A stretch of 64,000 nucleotides of DNA from Anaeramoeba flamelloides (lineage: Eukaryota > Metamonada > Anaeramoebidae): positions 372,001 to 436,000 of the forward strand of contig JANTQA010000012.1 in the NCBI GenBank assembly GCA_027625915.1. Reading direction: 5' to 3'. Under the pieces are notes generated by a model. That model made no database searches and had not been told where the DNA came from. It saw only the letters and a program-made list of their open reading frames with translations. Shown one piece after another: positions 9,632 to 21,829 of this stretch. Every line of letters starts with the position of its first letter. Position 1 is the stretch's first letter. Position numbers and translations under genes: made by a program.

Positions 9632-12600
9632 CTTTTTTTTAATATTTTTTTATTTTTTTATTAATTGATGAATTTTTGGGTATATTATAAAATTTCAAAA
9701 TTGGTAAAAGTGAATTTTTTCATATTTATGAAGATTTTCTTGATAATTATTATTGGTATGATTGTTTTTAATGGTTTTTTATAATTGTGGGAGGAAAAAT
9801 TAAAAAAATTATTTGGTGATTGGTAGTATTTTATTACTTGTTTTGCAGAAAATTCAAAATTTGTTGAAATCATTAATACACATGTGCAAAAAGTGATGTC
9901 TTAATATTCAAAGTATTTTTTACTAAAATTTGTCATTTTTCCAAAAACTATAAAACTTTTCCTAAGCGCCCCGAAGGGAGAGGTTTTTTTTAAACAAACC
10001 TGAGGTTTCTAATAGTAAAAAAATAACGATTAAACCCTAGAATAAAAATGTTTGGGGTTGTTTTTATGTTTTAATTTCTGAAAATCATTTTCGATTTTAC
10101 GAATTTCTATTTCTCCCCGAAACATTTTTATTCTAGGGTTAAATTGAATTTTTTGCTCTTAGAAACCTCAGGTTTGTTTAAAAAAAAACCTCTCCCTTCG
10201 GGGCGCTTAGGAAAAGTTTTATAGTTTTTGGAAAAATGACAAATTTTAGTAAAAAATACTTTGAATATTAAGACATCACTTTTTGCACATGTGTACTAAA
10301 TATTTTTAAAATTTTGTTCGAAAATCAATTTTAATACAAAAAGTTAAGTGGAAATTTTTTAACTCTTTAAAACAAGTGTCAAAAGTCTAATTGGTCTCTT
10401 AATAATTTTTTTTCTTTTCATAATCCTTGCCAAAATTTTCTCGTATACCATCCAAATCACCCAAGACAACTATAACATACTCTAAACTACACTAACATAC
10501 CTTAACCTACCAGTAGAGGTGTTTTTATATGCCTTAAGTCAATATATTTCAACGAAATTGACTATTTTGAAAAAAATGAGAATTTGACCAAATTTGAAAT
10601 ATAATAATTTTCCCAATTTTTTATTAATTTTATTTTGTTTTTTTTATTGAATTGGAAAAAATTAATTAGATTAAATTATTGATATTATTTGGATTTACTT
10701 TTGAATTGAAAAATTAAATATAAACATATATTTTCATTAAACATTTCAATAAAAAGATTTCAAGAATTAAATAAATCATCAAAATTTCACATTCTGAAAA
10801 CCAAAATTATATAATATAACTGATTTGTGGATTTAAATAGTTGAATTTTGACTTTGACCCTTTGAAGGGAGTAGTATTTATTTTAAAATTAAATGAAAAT
10901 CTTTTTTGGAATTGTAAAAAATTGAAAATTTGTACATCATTTATTAACTTATGAATGATTTATTAAAAGTTTTCTAAATATTTTTTTAAATTGGATAACA
11001 GAGGAAACTGAAAAAAATATAAATTTTATTAAAAATTGAAATTTTTTTTTTTTTTTTATTGTAATTTAAGGGAGGAGTCTAAAATTCCTCTTATTTGCAG
11101 TTAGGTTTTTTTTTTAATTTTTGTAATATACAGAAAATTTTTGAAATTTTCGGTATATTTCAAAAAGTAAAAAAAAAAAAACAGGCACTTAACGTTAGGT
11201 TTTCTTGAGTTTTATGTTTATTTGTGAAGTGTTCTAGGTTTTTTTTACTTTTTGAAATAAACAGTAAAATTTTAATAAATTTTCGGTTTATTTCGAAAAG
11301 TAAAAAAAAACTAATGAAAATCTATAGATTTTCCTCAATAAATAGAAAACTCAAAAAAACCTAACAAAAATCTATTGATTTACCAAATAAATAGAAAACT
11401 CAAAAAAACCTAGAACACTTCACAAATAAAATAGAAACCTCAAAAAACCTAGAACACTTAACAGATAAAACAGAAAAACTAAAGAAAATCGCAGTTAGGT
11501 TTTTATTGCAAAAATTAAAATAAAAAAAAAGCGATAAGCTTTTCCAGAATTCAAAGGAATTTAATAAAATCTTTCATTTTACTCTATTCTTTTGAATTAA
11601 AAAAAAAACACCATTAGCTTTTTTTTAATTTGAAAAATATAAAGAAAATTCCAAAAATTTTCTATTTTAATTTGAGAAATACAACTAGGTCACGGCAATT
11701 TTATCATCAGTTATTTTTTTTTTGATATTTGAGTTTTTTTAGATGAGTAGAGTGTTATTCAAGACTATTGGTTATTATCTATTCAAAAAAATATACTGGA
11801 AGTTGAATTTTAGGAAAATTCATTTTCTCATCTATTTAAAAATTGTAACACTGGAATAGAATTTTTTTTTGCACTAGAGACTTTTAAAAATCGGGTTACT
11901 ATCAACAACAATAAATTCAACAGCATCAAGATTTTTAAGAAATGGAAAGTTGATTATATTGTGAATAATACTCGATGAACAATGACGAAATGATAATTGT
12001 TATATATATAATAGTTTTTTCTAACTTGTATTTTTTCAATTTTATTTTTTTCATACTTGTGTTGTTTAAACAGAGCAAAAATATTTGATCTTGAATAAAA
12101 ATCAAATAAAAGTAAAACAAACCTATTTCTTCATTTGGAGAAATTGGTAACTCTTTAAAAAAATTGAAATGTAAGAGATCTCTCGAAAGAAGTTTTTCAA
12201 AATTTGAGTTTCTTGTTTTCAAAAATCAAAAAGAGATGTTTTTTAGATTTTCTTTGGGAATTTTAAAAACAAAGATTTGAAAAAAAAAAACTCAATTAAT
12301 ACTATTCAATAATTTTTTTACTTCTCTTTTAGGTTTAAAATCTCAATCTTGAGTTCTTGTTTTTGAAGGTTTATTGAAATCTTCTTTTTTTGTTTTGATT
12401 TGATTTTTTTCTCTCGGAACTATTTCCCCATCTTTCTTTTAATGTAAAAAAGAAGAAAAAGAAGAATATTTTTGAGGAAAAACAAAAAAGAAAAAAAAAA
12501 TTGAAAAAAGAAAAAAAAATTAAAAAAAAAGAAAATCACTAAATTATAATTAAAAAAGTTTACCATCAAGATTTTTACCAAAAGCATATAATTTTCCATC

Positions 12601-13201
12601 AGTTTTTATTATAAGTGTATGACCCGAATGACCACCAAATACATTAGCAACATTTTCATGTAATTTTTGGATCTTTACAAAATTACCTTCTGTATTTTCT
12701 GGTTTTCTTAACTGGCCAATTTGACATTAGAAGTATCACCACATCCAAACAAAATATTTGTTGTTTTGTTTAAAAAAAATGAACAGTAACCAATACAAGA
12801 GATTTGGTCAATGTTTTGATCTTTTAAAGGTTCAATTAAAGTTGGTTTTTGGACTCTGTTGTTGTTGGATACAAAACCAAGTTGTTTGTTTACATTATCT
12901 CCCCAACTATAGACCCTGGGCTTTTCTTCATTTGAGAGTGCCATGAAATGAAAATAGCCAGAAGCAATACTTTTCATTGGTGGTAGGTTTTCAATTGCTT
13001 GTAGCTTTTCATGGAACTTTTTTTTCGTTGATTGATATAGTTTGCCTTCGGAACTCAAAAAGACAATTGTATTTTTATCAATTGCAGCAACATCAAGAAT
13101 ATTTGTAACTTCTTCGGGAAAGGTTTTTATTGGATCCAAGGTTTAGTATTTTTTTTGTTTAGTTTTTCATTGAGATCACATAGAGACTTAATATTGGACA
13201 T
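8538..13201 (-). CDS. RCC1-repeat protein with two BTB domains (possibly decaying)
   Basis: Two exons are supported. Exon 1 (about 12564 up to 13139 or further) encodes RCC1 repeats such as YSWGDNVNKQLGF and IIKTDGKLYAFGKNLDG. Exon 2 (8538-9631) continues with GELGLGH, more RCC1 repeats (LTNDGKLYVTG, NEIWVQG), a first BTB (SDCNIQDIPVHKILIETR) and a second BTB (FKLVVKN, an Asp/Glu run, LYIHKFILAARSGLF, LLISFLYTDELP). The GT-AG join restores NLDG-ELGLGH in frame, giving a 2.9-kb intron. RCC1 repeats form beta-propellers and BTB domains often recruit cullin-3; a signalling or ubiquitin-adaptor role is inferred. The start is uncertain: an ATG at 13201 is out of frame with the repeats. A one-base shift near 12720 also breaks exon 1, so this may be a young pseudogene. 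A paralogue lies at 54780-63891. Confidence 0.7.
9877..10295. mobile_element. TA-bounded foldback element, about 419 bp
   Basis: The outer ends TACACATGTGCAAAAAGTGA and TCACTTTTTGCACATGTGTA are exact mirrors. The arms stay near-identical for about 170 bases, including GC-rich GCGCCCCGAAGGGAG and its mirror. A central spacer separates the arms. The flanking TA fits Tc1/mariner-type targeting. No coding capacity. Confidence 0.75.
11041..11700 (-). mobile_element. LINE 3' end with tandem palindromic hairpins
   Basis: The T run at about 11042-11058 followed by AAGGGAGGAGTCTAAAATTC matches the 3' tails of the LINEs at 57.57 kb and 57.25 kb. The rest is a series of hairpin modules (11093-11180, 11235-11313 and others) and their spaced mirror sequences CCTAGAACACTTCACAAATA. 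No reverse transcriptase remains. It is on the same strand as the host gene. Confidence 0.6.
11235..11313. repeat. Palindromic hairpin module H2
   Basis: TAGGTTTTTTTTACTTTTTG pairs with the mirrored right arm ending CGAAAAGTAAAAAAAAACTA, with a central TTTTAATAAATTTT loop. Close copies lie at 58135-58202 and 60967-61044. Confidence 0.75.
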
Positions 13202-13525
13202 TAATTGAAATTTTGGAACTTATTTGGATTGGAAGTTGTTTTTTTTTGGAATTTGGTTTGTAGATTTGGGATTTGGATGAAGTTGAGGACTAAGGAAGTT
13301 TTGGTTAGTATTCGAAAAAGAAAAAAGAGATAAAGAAGAAATACTGAACAAATTGTTTTCAAAAAAAAATGAAGTCAAATATGGAAGGGAAAAAAAATCA
13401 GAAAATGAAAAAAATCCAGTAATAGATTTTTAATTGTGAGTAAAAGGAAAATTGTTGTGAAATTTCATTTAAAGTGATCAAAATAACCATGTGAACAACC
13501 ACGATAATCCAATTTTGAAAATATA

Positions 13526-13727
13526 TACAGTCAGTTTCACTTTTAAGGCACAAACTTTCAACGAAATTTGAGGGACAATATAAACCTCAAATTAAGGCAC
13601 AAAATTTGGAAATTTATTTTTTACAATTTATTTTTACTAGAATCTGAATTTTGTGCCTTAATTTGAGATTTTTATTGTGCCTTAAATTTCGTTGAAAGTT
13701 TGTGCCTTAAAAGTGAAACTGACTGTA
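13526..13727. mobile_element. Palindromic TA-bounded MITE (family P)
   Basis: A complete 202-bp copy with ends TACAGTCAGTTTCACTTTTA and TAAAAGTGAAACTGACTGTA. It lies upstream of the RCC1-BTB gene start in noncoding sequence. Confidence 0.9.
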
Positions 13728-14100
13728 TCCTGTGTTTTTTTCTTCTTGTACCAAGGCAACATCCAATCTACTACCACATAGTATACCTAAGTTCAAATCA
13801 ATTTTGAAAGTAAACATCTGGATCTTTTCAGTTAAATTTAAATTAGGAATGTTATTTGTTTAAAATTTTCGAAATATTTATTCTCTTTTTTTTTTTTTTT
13901 TTTTTTTCATTTTTTTTGAGGATATAAATTCATTATGAAAAATTAACTCTATTTTTTGAGATATATTTTCAAATTTGATCCTTCATTTTTAGAATTTCTT
14001 TTTAAATAATAGAACTTTAAGAAACCAATTCCAGATTTATTTAGGGTTTATTATACGTTTCTTCAGTTTATGTTTTGGTCTCTTCTAACAAAAAAAACAC
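13728..14100. other. Intergenic stretch without a recognised gene
   Basis: AT-rich with a long T run at about 13886-13907. The block AAATTAACTCTATTTTTTGAGATA (quoted here only in part: ATTAACTCTATTTTTTGAGA) also occurs near 44155-44175, so this is probably old repeat sequence. Confidence 0.45.
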
Positions 14101-16261
14101 TTTTTTTTTTTTTTTTTTTTTTTTTATTTTGAAGAAAAACTAGAATCCTCTTACAACTGTTAGTTTTTCCAGAATTTAAAAGAATAGAGTAAAATCATAG
14201 ATTTTGCTCAATTATTTTGAATTCTGGAAACCCTATGTACCTTACCATTAGGTTTTCTTGAGTTTTCTGTTTATTTGTGAAGTGTTCTAGGTTTTTTTAC
14301 ATTAGAAATAAACAGAAAATTTTATAAATTTTCAGTTTATTTCGTAAGTAAAAAACACCTAACGAAAATTGATAGATTTCAAAAATAAAACAGAAAACTT
14401 CAAGAAAACCGCCGTTAGGTTTTTTTTTTGATTTCAAAAATTAAAAAAAAACTAGGCACTTCTACAACACTTGACCACACGACTGTTTGTTGATATTATT
14501 AATATACCTAATAATTTTTTAATATTCTTGACCTTTCCATCCAGAACTATTTATTATTAAGTTTACTATAAAATTATTAAGATTCATATTTAGTAAATTT
14601 AAATTTTCTACTTTCCAATTGATATTTTCATCATCTTTTTCAATGAATTTTAAATTTTTTGATATGTGTTCGAAACCAAGAATTTCTAATTTATTTTTGA
14701 GTTTATATCTTCTTTTGACGATTGATATTTTCGCTTGGTCAAGTTTAGCTTTAGTTTTATAAATTATTCTTGGGACAGTGGGGATATATTTATAGAACTT
14801 TTGTTGCTTTTTTAAATATTGAAACATCTATTAAGTCAAAATCTTTTTGATTTAGATTAATAATTACAACTGGTCCATAAAATAATTGGCTAATACATAT
14901 TGATTTAAACATTTGTAATTTTACTCCCTTGGAGAGTTTTTGTTGGTTGAAAATTTTTTTCATTTTTTTTAAAACTATCTTTTACTTTTTCAAAGTTTTT
15001 TTGTAAATTTTTTTCCTTTTCAAGCCAAATTCCTAAATATTTTATTTTGGATAAAGTTTTTGACTTTAGTGTTTTATCAGTATTTGGATTCATTTTAAAT
15101 TCTTGAATAATTTTAAAGATTATTATTAATTTTTTGTCAATTTCTGAAATTGGTCCTTCCATTATTGAAATCAAATCATCTGCAAACATCTGAACATGTT
15201 TTGCAAGGTGTTTAATTTTTTCAATTAAAAAATGACTGATTTATCCAAAAATTAAAGAGAAAGAGGGTTTTCCTTGATAAACCCCTAATCCAACCTTTTT
15301 ATAATAATTTTTTAACCATATTTTGATTATTTCATTTCGAATATCTTTATCATGAGCATAGTGTACTAATATATGTCTAATAGTATCTAAAACATCGATT
15401 GATATCAATTGTAACCACAAAGAATTCTTTATTTTTTTAAATCATTTTTAAGTTTCTCTTGATTCGATTACTAAATTTAATACAGCAATTCTAGTATCTA
15501 ATTTTTTTTTAAATCCGAATTGAGAATCTGATACTAGATTCCAAGATTCTTCGATTCCTTTATAAATAAGTTTAAGAAAAAATCTTGCTAATGTGTTATT
15601 AATTGATATTGGTCTATAATTTAATGGAATTCCTTCGTCTCCAGCTTTGTGTATAAATAAAATATTTCTTTCTTTAATGAAATTTATTATTTCTTCAGTT
15701 GGATTATCAATCCAGTAATAAAAAGTTTGTTGAATTCTTTTTAAAAATCCAAGATGTTCTTTTTCATTTTTCTTTTTAGTGTCAATTTTATCGATTTTTT
15801 TTTTCAAAATCTTTTACTGATTTATTTTTTATGATATTTTATTAATTCATATATCTTTTCTAAAGAAAACACATCTTTTGTTTCTCTAAGTTTTAAAACA
15901 TACAATCGATTAAAATAATAATCCTTAATTAATTTGATGATTTTTAATGCCGTTTTTTTAAAAATCTCTTGACAATAATTAAAATATGTCTTTTCTAAAA
16001 TGTTTATTATTTAAAATAATTTTACTTGTTGATTTTCTTATTTTATTTATTAATTTCCAATATTTCAAATCAAATTCGAATTCATAATTGATTTGTTTTA
16101 TTAATTTATATCATTTTTTTGAGTTAATTTTTTTAATTTTATTAATAAAGTTTTGGTCCAAGAATAAATTTTTAATAAGACTGAATAATTCTTCATTTTC
16201 CACTGAAATATTATAAAATATTCTTTCTTTTTGTAAAAATTGTTTTTTAAATTTTTAAAAA
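14101..16261 (-). mobile_element. LINE (non-LTR retrotransposon) with decayed reverse transcriptase
   Basis: On the minus strand, a poly(A) tail (T run at 14101-14125) and hairpin modules are preceded by reverse transcriptase sequence. Early RT motifs are at 15448-15807 (IHKAGDEGIPLNYRPISIN and SDSQFGFKKKLDTR), the catalytic motif FADDLISIM at about 15165-15189, and the thumb/connector at 14519-15000 (IPTVPRIIYKTKAKLD). Several frameshifts and stops separate these blocks, so the copy is dead. It is 5'-truncated before the endonuclease domain. Flanking sequence at 16273-16288 contains the same AAATTTCTTGAAATTT used as target by the LINE at 171-932, but no matching left duplication is visible. 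Confidence 0.85.
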
Positions 16262-16450
16262 TTAATTTTATTAAATTTCTTGAAATTTAATAAAAATTTG
16301 TGAATAAAATAAATGATCAACTTTTTTTTTAGATCTTCAAGGATTCCTTATTAGATTTATTTTTATTATATTTTTAAAAAAATATTAAAGGTTTCAAGGT
16401 TATTAGTTCATATAAACACTCAGTAATTACTCAGAGTGAGATTTCTTCAA
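16262..16450. repeat. Dispersed repeat E, copy 2 (inverted)
   Basis: Reverse-complement counterpart of 1-170, sharing the blocks near GAATAAAATAAATGATCAAC and GATCTTCAAGGATTC. Confidence 0.6.
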
Positions 16451-18055
16451 AATAAATTTTTTTTCAAATTTTTCTTTTTACTAAATTGATGTAGAAATAG
16501 AAAACAAAAAGAATCAGTTTTTTTTACAGGAATAAATAATTGGAAAAAAAATGAATTCTTTTAAAAAGGATAACTCATCTCTCTGAAGTTGATAAATCAA
16601 GTTGTATATAAACTAAATTTCAAAAATAGGGGCAGATTTTTCATCATAAAAAAATTTGTTTAATTGTTTTTTTTTTTTTGAATAATAATGTATTTTACTA
16701 AAGTGTTTAGAGATAATAACCAAAATAGATTAATAAATAAAAATATAGTGAAATCATTTAATTTTTTAAAAGATCAATGAAAATTGAAAAAAATACAAAA
16801 AATAAATTTTGCCCCTAATTTTGAAATTTGGCTTACGGTTTAATTGTACACTCGTGTAAATAAATACTCGATTACTTTTGGTTTTAAAAATAAATAATAG
16901 TTTTAGTTCATTAAGGTTTCTTTTATGAAAAAATATATTTGTTGTCAAAAAAGAAATTGACTCCAGAAATCTTGATATAATCTCAAATGAGGTAATTTTC
17001 TTCAATTTAAATTTTTAATTTATCCTGACTGGATTTGATTCAAAAATCAAACTCCACTTATTTCTGGAATATTTTTCTTTATATTACAAACTGAAAAGAG
17101 TTAATGAAAATGATCTAAATGTGCCTTTAGATAAAAGAGAAAGTTAGAGAAGTAAGTACTACAAAAAAAATAACTATTTTAAAGACTATCTCAGTGATTC
17201 AAAATTAAATTATTGTATATTTCTACCTGCGTTTGGTTTGGTGTTGTTAAATCTCTAAAATTTTTATTCAGTGAGATCAAAGTAGGAAAAAATGTGAAAA
17301 TTTTTTACTTAAATTAGTTATAACCGTTTCTCTTAATTTCTGTTATATCAGAAAATGAAAAAGAAGGTTGGTAAATTCCGACCTTTTGTAAAATTTCCTG
17401 AAATCACAATTTTTAGAACCCTTAAACATTGTAGACTATTTTCTATTTTAAATTTTTTGGATTGTGAGTTAATATGATAGGGTTTTAAAATTAGACATAG
17501 AGCGTCAAAAAGGAGAAAAGTGCAAAATTTTGGATGATTATACCTTTCCTATTTTAAAACAAAGGCATAATTTTGTTTAATGACACGATAAAATTTTTGG
17601 TATTGGATTAAATCCACAATAATTCTGATTTCCCAAAATTAAATTTTGATTTTTTCTCAATCACAATATTGCAATATTTTTTATTATAAAATAAAAAAAA
17701 AATTAGGAATTTTTGCAAATTTAATTTCCAAAGATCCTTGAATGTGAAAAATTCTTAAAAACCTTTAGAACACATCCTCTACCCAATTACTCTTGATATG
17801 ACCAATTGGGTTTTGAGTGAAACGTTCGAAACAAAAAAAAATTTTATCAAAAAAGCAATAAAAATGTTCAGTGTGTTTGACATTGATTATATTGTTCTAC
17901 AAACAATAGGAGGATACACTCTCCTCTTAGCCATAACTAGGAGAATGTAATTCAAGGGAAAACAAAAAGAAGTCAAAAAAACAAAAAAAAAAAAAAAAAA
18001 AAAAGAGTTTGGAATAATTAATACTGTCATTTCAGTTGGATGGTGATCGAATCTA
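16451..18055. other. Intergenic stretch with a trace of duplicated segment R
   Basis: No gene is supportable. The part at about 17790-17950 (near TGAGTGAAACGTTCGAAAC and ATCAAAAAAGCAATAAAAATG) resembles the minus-strand segments at 5865-6010 and 56380-56590, so it is a third, decayed copy. Confidence 0.45.
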
Positions 18056-19853
18056 TCAAATATTCCCGAAAATACCCGAAAATCGAAAATAACCGAAATT
18101 TTTTTAACCACAAAAAAACACTTTTTGAACAACTTCTAAGAAACCCTAGTGCCAATATACCCAGTTTAAAGGTAAATTTTGGAATTTTATTTTCGAAAAA
18201 AAAATTTTTTCTGATAATATCAAAATTCAAAAAATTGTAAATTTTAGGGAATGGTATTCAAAGCTATTTTGTGTGAAAAAGGATTTGGTTTTTTGGATGA
18301 CTAACATATCTGATCATTCTGAAATGGTATTAACCAATTGAGAGAATATGTACTACTAGAGAAAATTTCTAATTGTGTATCATTACCCATAATTTTGTAA
18401 TCTTAAATACAATCCAAAAATAACCAAGTCATATCTAATCATAAAACACATACCCATACCCTTCACAAGGCGACCCAAGCCAAAAATTTTTTTAACTTTC
18501 CATTCCATAAAAGGAACTGGTTTAACCAAAACATACAAACACACACCATACCAAACCTAACACAACCCATACCGATACCCTGGCATACCCATAAGCGTAA
18601 CCCAATAAGTACCAACAATTACTCAAATATACTCAAAAGGTACCAAAACCTCTTTAGAGTCGTTTAAAGTAGAAAATAAACTCAATTCCAAAAAATGGTA
18701 CACAAAAAAAAATTACATTAATAAAAATATACTCCAAAATACATGATACTTGAACTTAAAAATAATAAAAGACCCGAGTATATTTAATTAATACTATTTA
18801 TATATTTTATAGTAAATTTAAAATTCAATTCGAAAAATAAAAATGAAAAAATAAAAAAAAGTGTTCCCCTATTTTTGGAACACGGTTACCAAAAAATCCA
18901 TTTTTATTGAAAGAAAAATTAATAAAAACTATTAATAGATTCAGTTTGTCTTTTGATAACTAAATCTATCCTTTAAAATATAGAGTTTACTAATTATCTT
19001 AGGTTTCCCAACTCAAAGTATTTCATACATTAGTGAAAATTTTAAAAATTCTTCTTCGTTATTAGGTTACAATTTTTCAGTTTAGTATCCATAAATTCCC
19101 AATTGGATTTAAATTTGTGGAATTGGGGGTCAAGGGTCCAGAACATTACATCCCCAATTTAAGTAAGTTTGAGTTTTTTTTTGAAGTGTGTGGACAAGCT
19201 CCATCCTTTTGGAAAATCCATTTCAACTCACAAAATTCTGAATTAGCGAGTTGAATTTCCTTTGATTTTTTTGATAATATCATTAATAATACATTCAGTA
19301 TCCACACTTCCATAAATAATAATAAGTTCTGTTTGTAGGCCATGTGCCATAGCACACCATATCATGATTTTTTTTCAAAAAATTTTTTTCTCGATAAAAA
19401 AAGAACCTTTTTTCATTTTTGAAAAAAAAAAAATTTTTTTTTTGTGATCAGAATGAAAACTTTTAAATTTCATTTTAAAGTGATTTTGAGGTTTTTGAAA
19501 AGTTTTGAAAAAAAAAGAATCCAAAAAAAATCAAAACAATTATTAAAAATCAAAAATCAAAAAATAATGAAAAAAAAAATGATAAATAATTAACTTTAAA
19601 ATTATTTACATTGATTGTTAATATCTAATGTTTCTATTTAAGAGTCAAATACCACTTTTCTTGGAATTAAATTGATTTTGGAATTGAGTTTACAACAAAA
19701 AAATATTTTGTCTGAAAGTCAAATTGTTATTTTACCGTTAAACTGAGTATATTGACACCAGGGTTTCTTTGGAGTTGTTCAAAAAGTGTTTTTTAGTGGT
19801 TAAAAAATTTTCGTGTATTTTCGATTTTCGGGTATTTTCGGGAATATTTCAAA
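18056..19853 (-). mobile_element. Decayed Tc1/mariner element with long terminal inverted repeats
   Basis: Inverted repeats of about 110 bases bound the element (18056-18170 and 19742-19853), including CGAAAATACCCGAAAATCGA and CAATATACCCAGTTTAAAGG with mirrored partners. Between them the minus strand encodes Tc1-type transposase remnants: IIIYGSVDTECIINDIIKK, then FQKDGACPHTSKK, then a broken frame with PPNSTNLNPIGNLW. This order matches the Tc1/mariner DDE/D core (the FQQDNAPxH and SPDLNPIENLW motifs). The N-terminal DNA-binding half is not found, and frames are interrupted several times. Confidence 0.75.
19146..19355 (-). pseudogene. Tc1/mariner transposase fragment
   Basis: A 69-codon frame holding the central catalytic region. 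KWIFQKDGACPHTSKK carries the second catalytic Asp equivalent. The downstream NLNPIGNLW motif lies in another frame near 19080-19120, so at least one frameshift separates them. Confidence 0.7.
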
Positions 19854-19858
19854 CACCC

Positions 19859-21598
19859 ACACAGGTAGGACAATTTTTTAAACGGAAAAACTAAAAAAAA
19901 ACCGCGAATTCCACGCATTGCGACCGCGTAGACTAAATAGTTTTCCGAAAATTCGCGTTTAATTTTCAGGATTTCTTTTTTTATCTTAATACTCTAAAAT
20001 CTTGAATTATTCACACTGAAAAAAAAAAAAATGAAACAAATTAAAATAACATTTAAAATAATGAATCTTTTATTTTATTAAATTGGTTTAGCCTGTGACC
20101 AAAAATAAGAAATAATTCTAAAATTTTTAATTAAAATTTATTTTGTTATAATAAATACTTTTCAAGAAAAAATTTCTTGATCGATCACAAAAAAACAAAA
20201 TCAAAAACAAAAAAATATATAATAATTTGTTGAAAAAAAAAAAAACTTATCATATTCTTCAATTAAACTACCTTCATGGATTGAGTTTATATTTTCACCC
20301 CGTTGGTTAATTTCTTTTCTCTAGTCAGGTATAAGTCTTAAATTGTATGATAGAACGAGTGTATTTTCTAAAGAAATAACTTTTAATTCTTTTAAAAAAA
20401 ATGTAAAAGAGGATTGAAATTATTACTTAAGTGAAGTACCTTTGAATTTGTTTTGGCAACGAAACAAAAAAAACCTTATTTTTTTTTTCATTTCTTAACC
20501 AGTGTTTTTGGTCAATAAATCAATCAAAATCTTAATTAAAAACAATTTTGTTAAAAAATAAATTAGAAAAAATGAATGATTTTTTTTAACAAAAGGCAAT
20601 TAATTCTTTATTAGAATAACTTTTAAGAAATAAAGGTTGGTGATAATGTGAATTGAAAAAAAATTTTATAACTCAAAATCAATTAACAAAAAAAAATATT
20701 TTTGGAATTGAATTATCTTGTTCATAAAATGAAATAGAAACCTCTCATAAAAAAATTAGTTCTCACATTCTCTATATATGGTCAGGTTGAAAAAAAATAA
20801 TTTTTTAAGTAAATAATTTCAAAATTTGAAGAGCTTTTTTTAGTGATCAATAAAAACTATGATTGGGAAAAGATGGTGTTTTTTCCAATACAAAAAAATG
20901 TGATCTGATCAAATTTGTTATTGGTTAAAAAGTGAAAATTTATTCTTTTTTTTCATATCACTGTTGATAGAAAAATGTTGAAAAGAGAAAAATAATTGGA
21001 CAGCAATTTTAATTGGGAACATTACTGAAAATGATTTTTAATTTCAATCGTTCGTGAAATAACTAAAGAAAATAACAATAATCTACTTATTAGAATAACG
21101 ATTAAAGTAATTCTACCATTTCAAAACCCAATCTCTTATAATCAAAAGCAAGTTTAAAAATTACCATTTTCAGAATTAATAGAAAACTTTACTAAAACTT
21201 GGATTTTTGTTAAAATAGCATGATCTACTTTAGTTATCAACCAATCAAATGAGTATTCTACACACACCACAGATTAATGAACTTGTTAGACATTTAAACC
21301 TGGATTTATATAAAATTCACTAAGATATCAATTGGATTTGATTTGAAATTTTACTAATGTTCCCAATTAAAAATGGTGTAAACTATTTTTCTGTGTCAAA
21401 CATTTTTCTCTCAAATGTCAGCGTTTATTCTTTTCAAAAGATTTAAACGCAAAAACTCTTTTTGATTTTTTGGCGTTTAAAAAATCCAAAATAAAACGCT
21501 TTCAACCATTTTTAAACGAAAAAACTCCCAAACAAACGGAAAAACGCGAATTTCCGTTGAATTTAACTTGTTTAAACGGTATTTCGTCCTACCTGTGC
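19859..21598. mobile_element. Inverted-repeat element with CACAGGTAGGAC ends
   Basis: The ends CACAGGTAGGAC and GTCCTACCTGTG are perfect mirrors. The subterminal regions are unusually rich in CG-containing words (AAACGG, ACCGCG, ACGCG at both ends). The element begins within a few bases of the Tc1-like element's right end. It has no open frame of note and carries a nested foldback. The superfamily is not resolved; no clear target-site duplication was found. Confidence 0.55.
20970..21411. mobile_element. Foldback element, family F, nested copy
   Basis: AATTTTAATTGGGAACATTA at about 21005-21024 is mirrored by TAATGTTCCCAATTAAAAAT at about 21356-21375, with weaker outer similarity. It lies inside the 19859-21598 element. 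Confidence 0.55.
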
Positions 21599-21829
21599 AT
21601 GGTGTTCAGACATTAAATCCTGAAATTTATTTTCTAATCATGAAATTTTAATTTGCACAACAAACCGTAAAAGGGGTTTTTCAAGCTCATCATAAACCCG
21701 AAAATTTATAATAGAAGATTAAACAAAAGTTATTAATTATTTGGTTTTAGAAATTGACAAACAAATTCATTATAATACAATCATTAACGTGGATCTTCAA
21801 TTTCCCAAATATGGAAAATTCTCAGATTT

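Larger units (their letters stand above)
9632..12563 (-). other. Large intron of the RCC1-BTB gene, with nested repeats and a possible cassette exon
   Basis: The donor G-GTAAAC is at 12563 and the acceptor at 9632. It contains a TA-bounded foldback (9877-10295) and a LINE 3' end (11041-11700). About 450 bases next to the donor are clearly similar to the start of the paralogue's intron at 55411-55900. Within that block, 12123-12155 could be a 33-nt cassette (AG acceptor, GTTTGT donor) encoding ELPISPNEEIG in the right phase. Whether it is used is unknown. Confidence 0.5.

Noticed and set aside
17887-18240. Several short overlapping open frames on both strands
   Set aside because: They cover an inverted-repeat arm of the Tc1-like element and a poly-A run.
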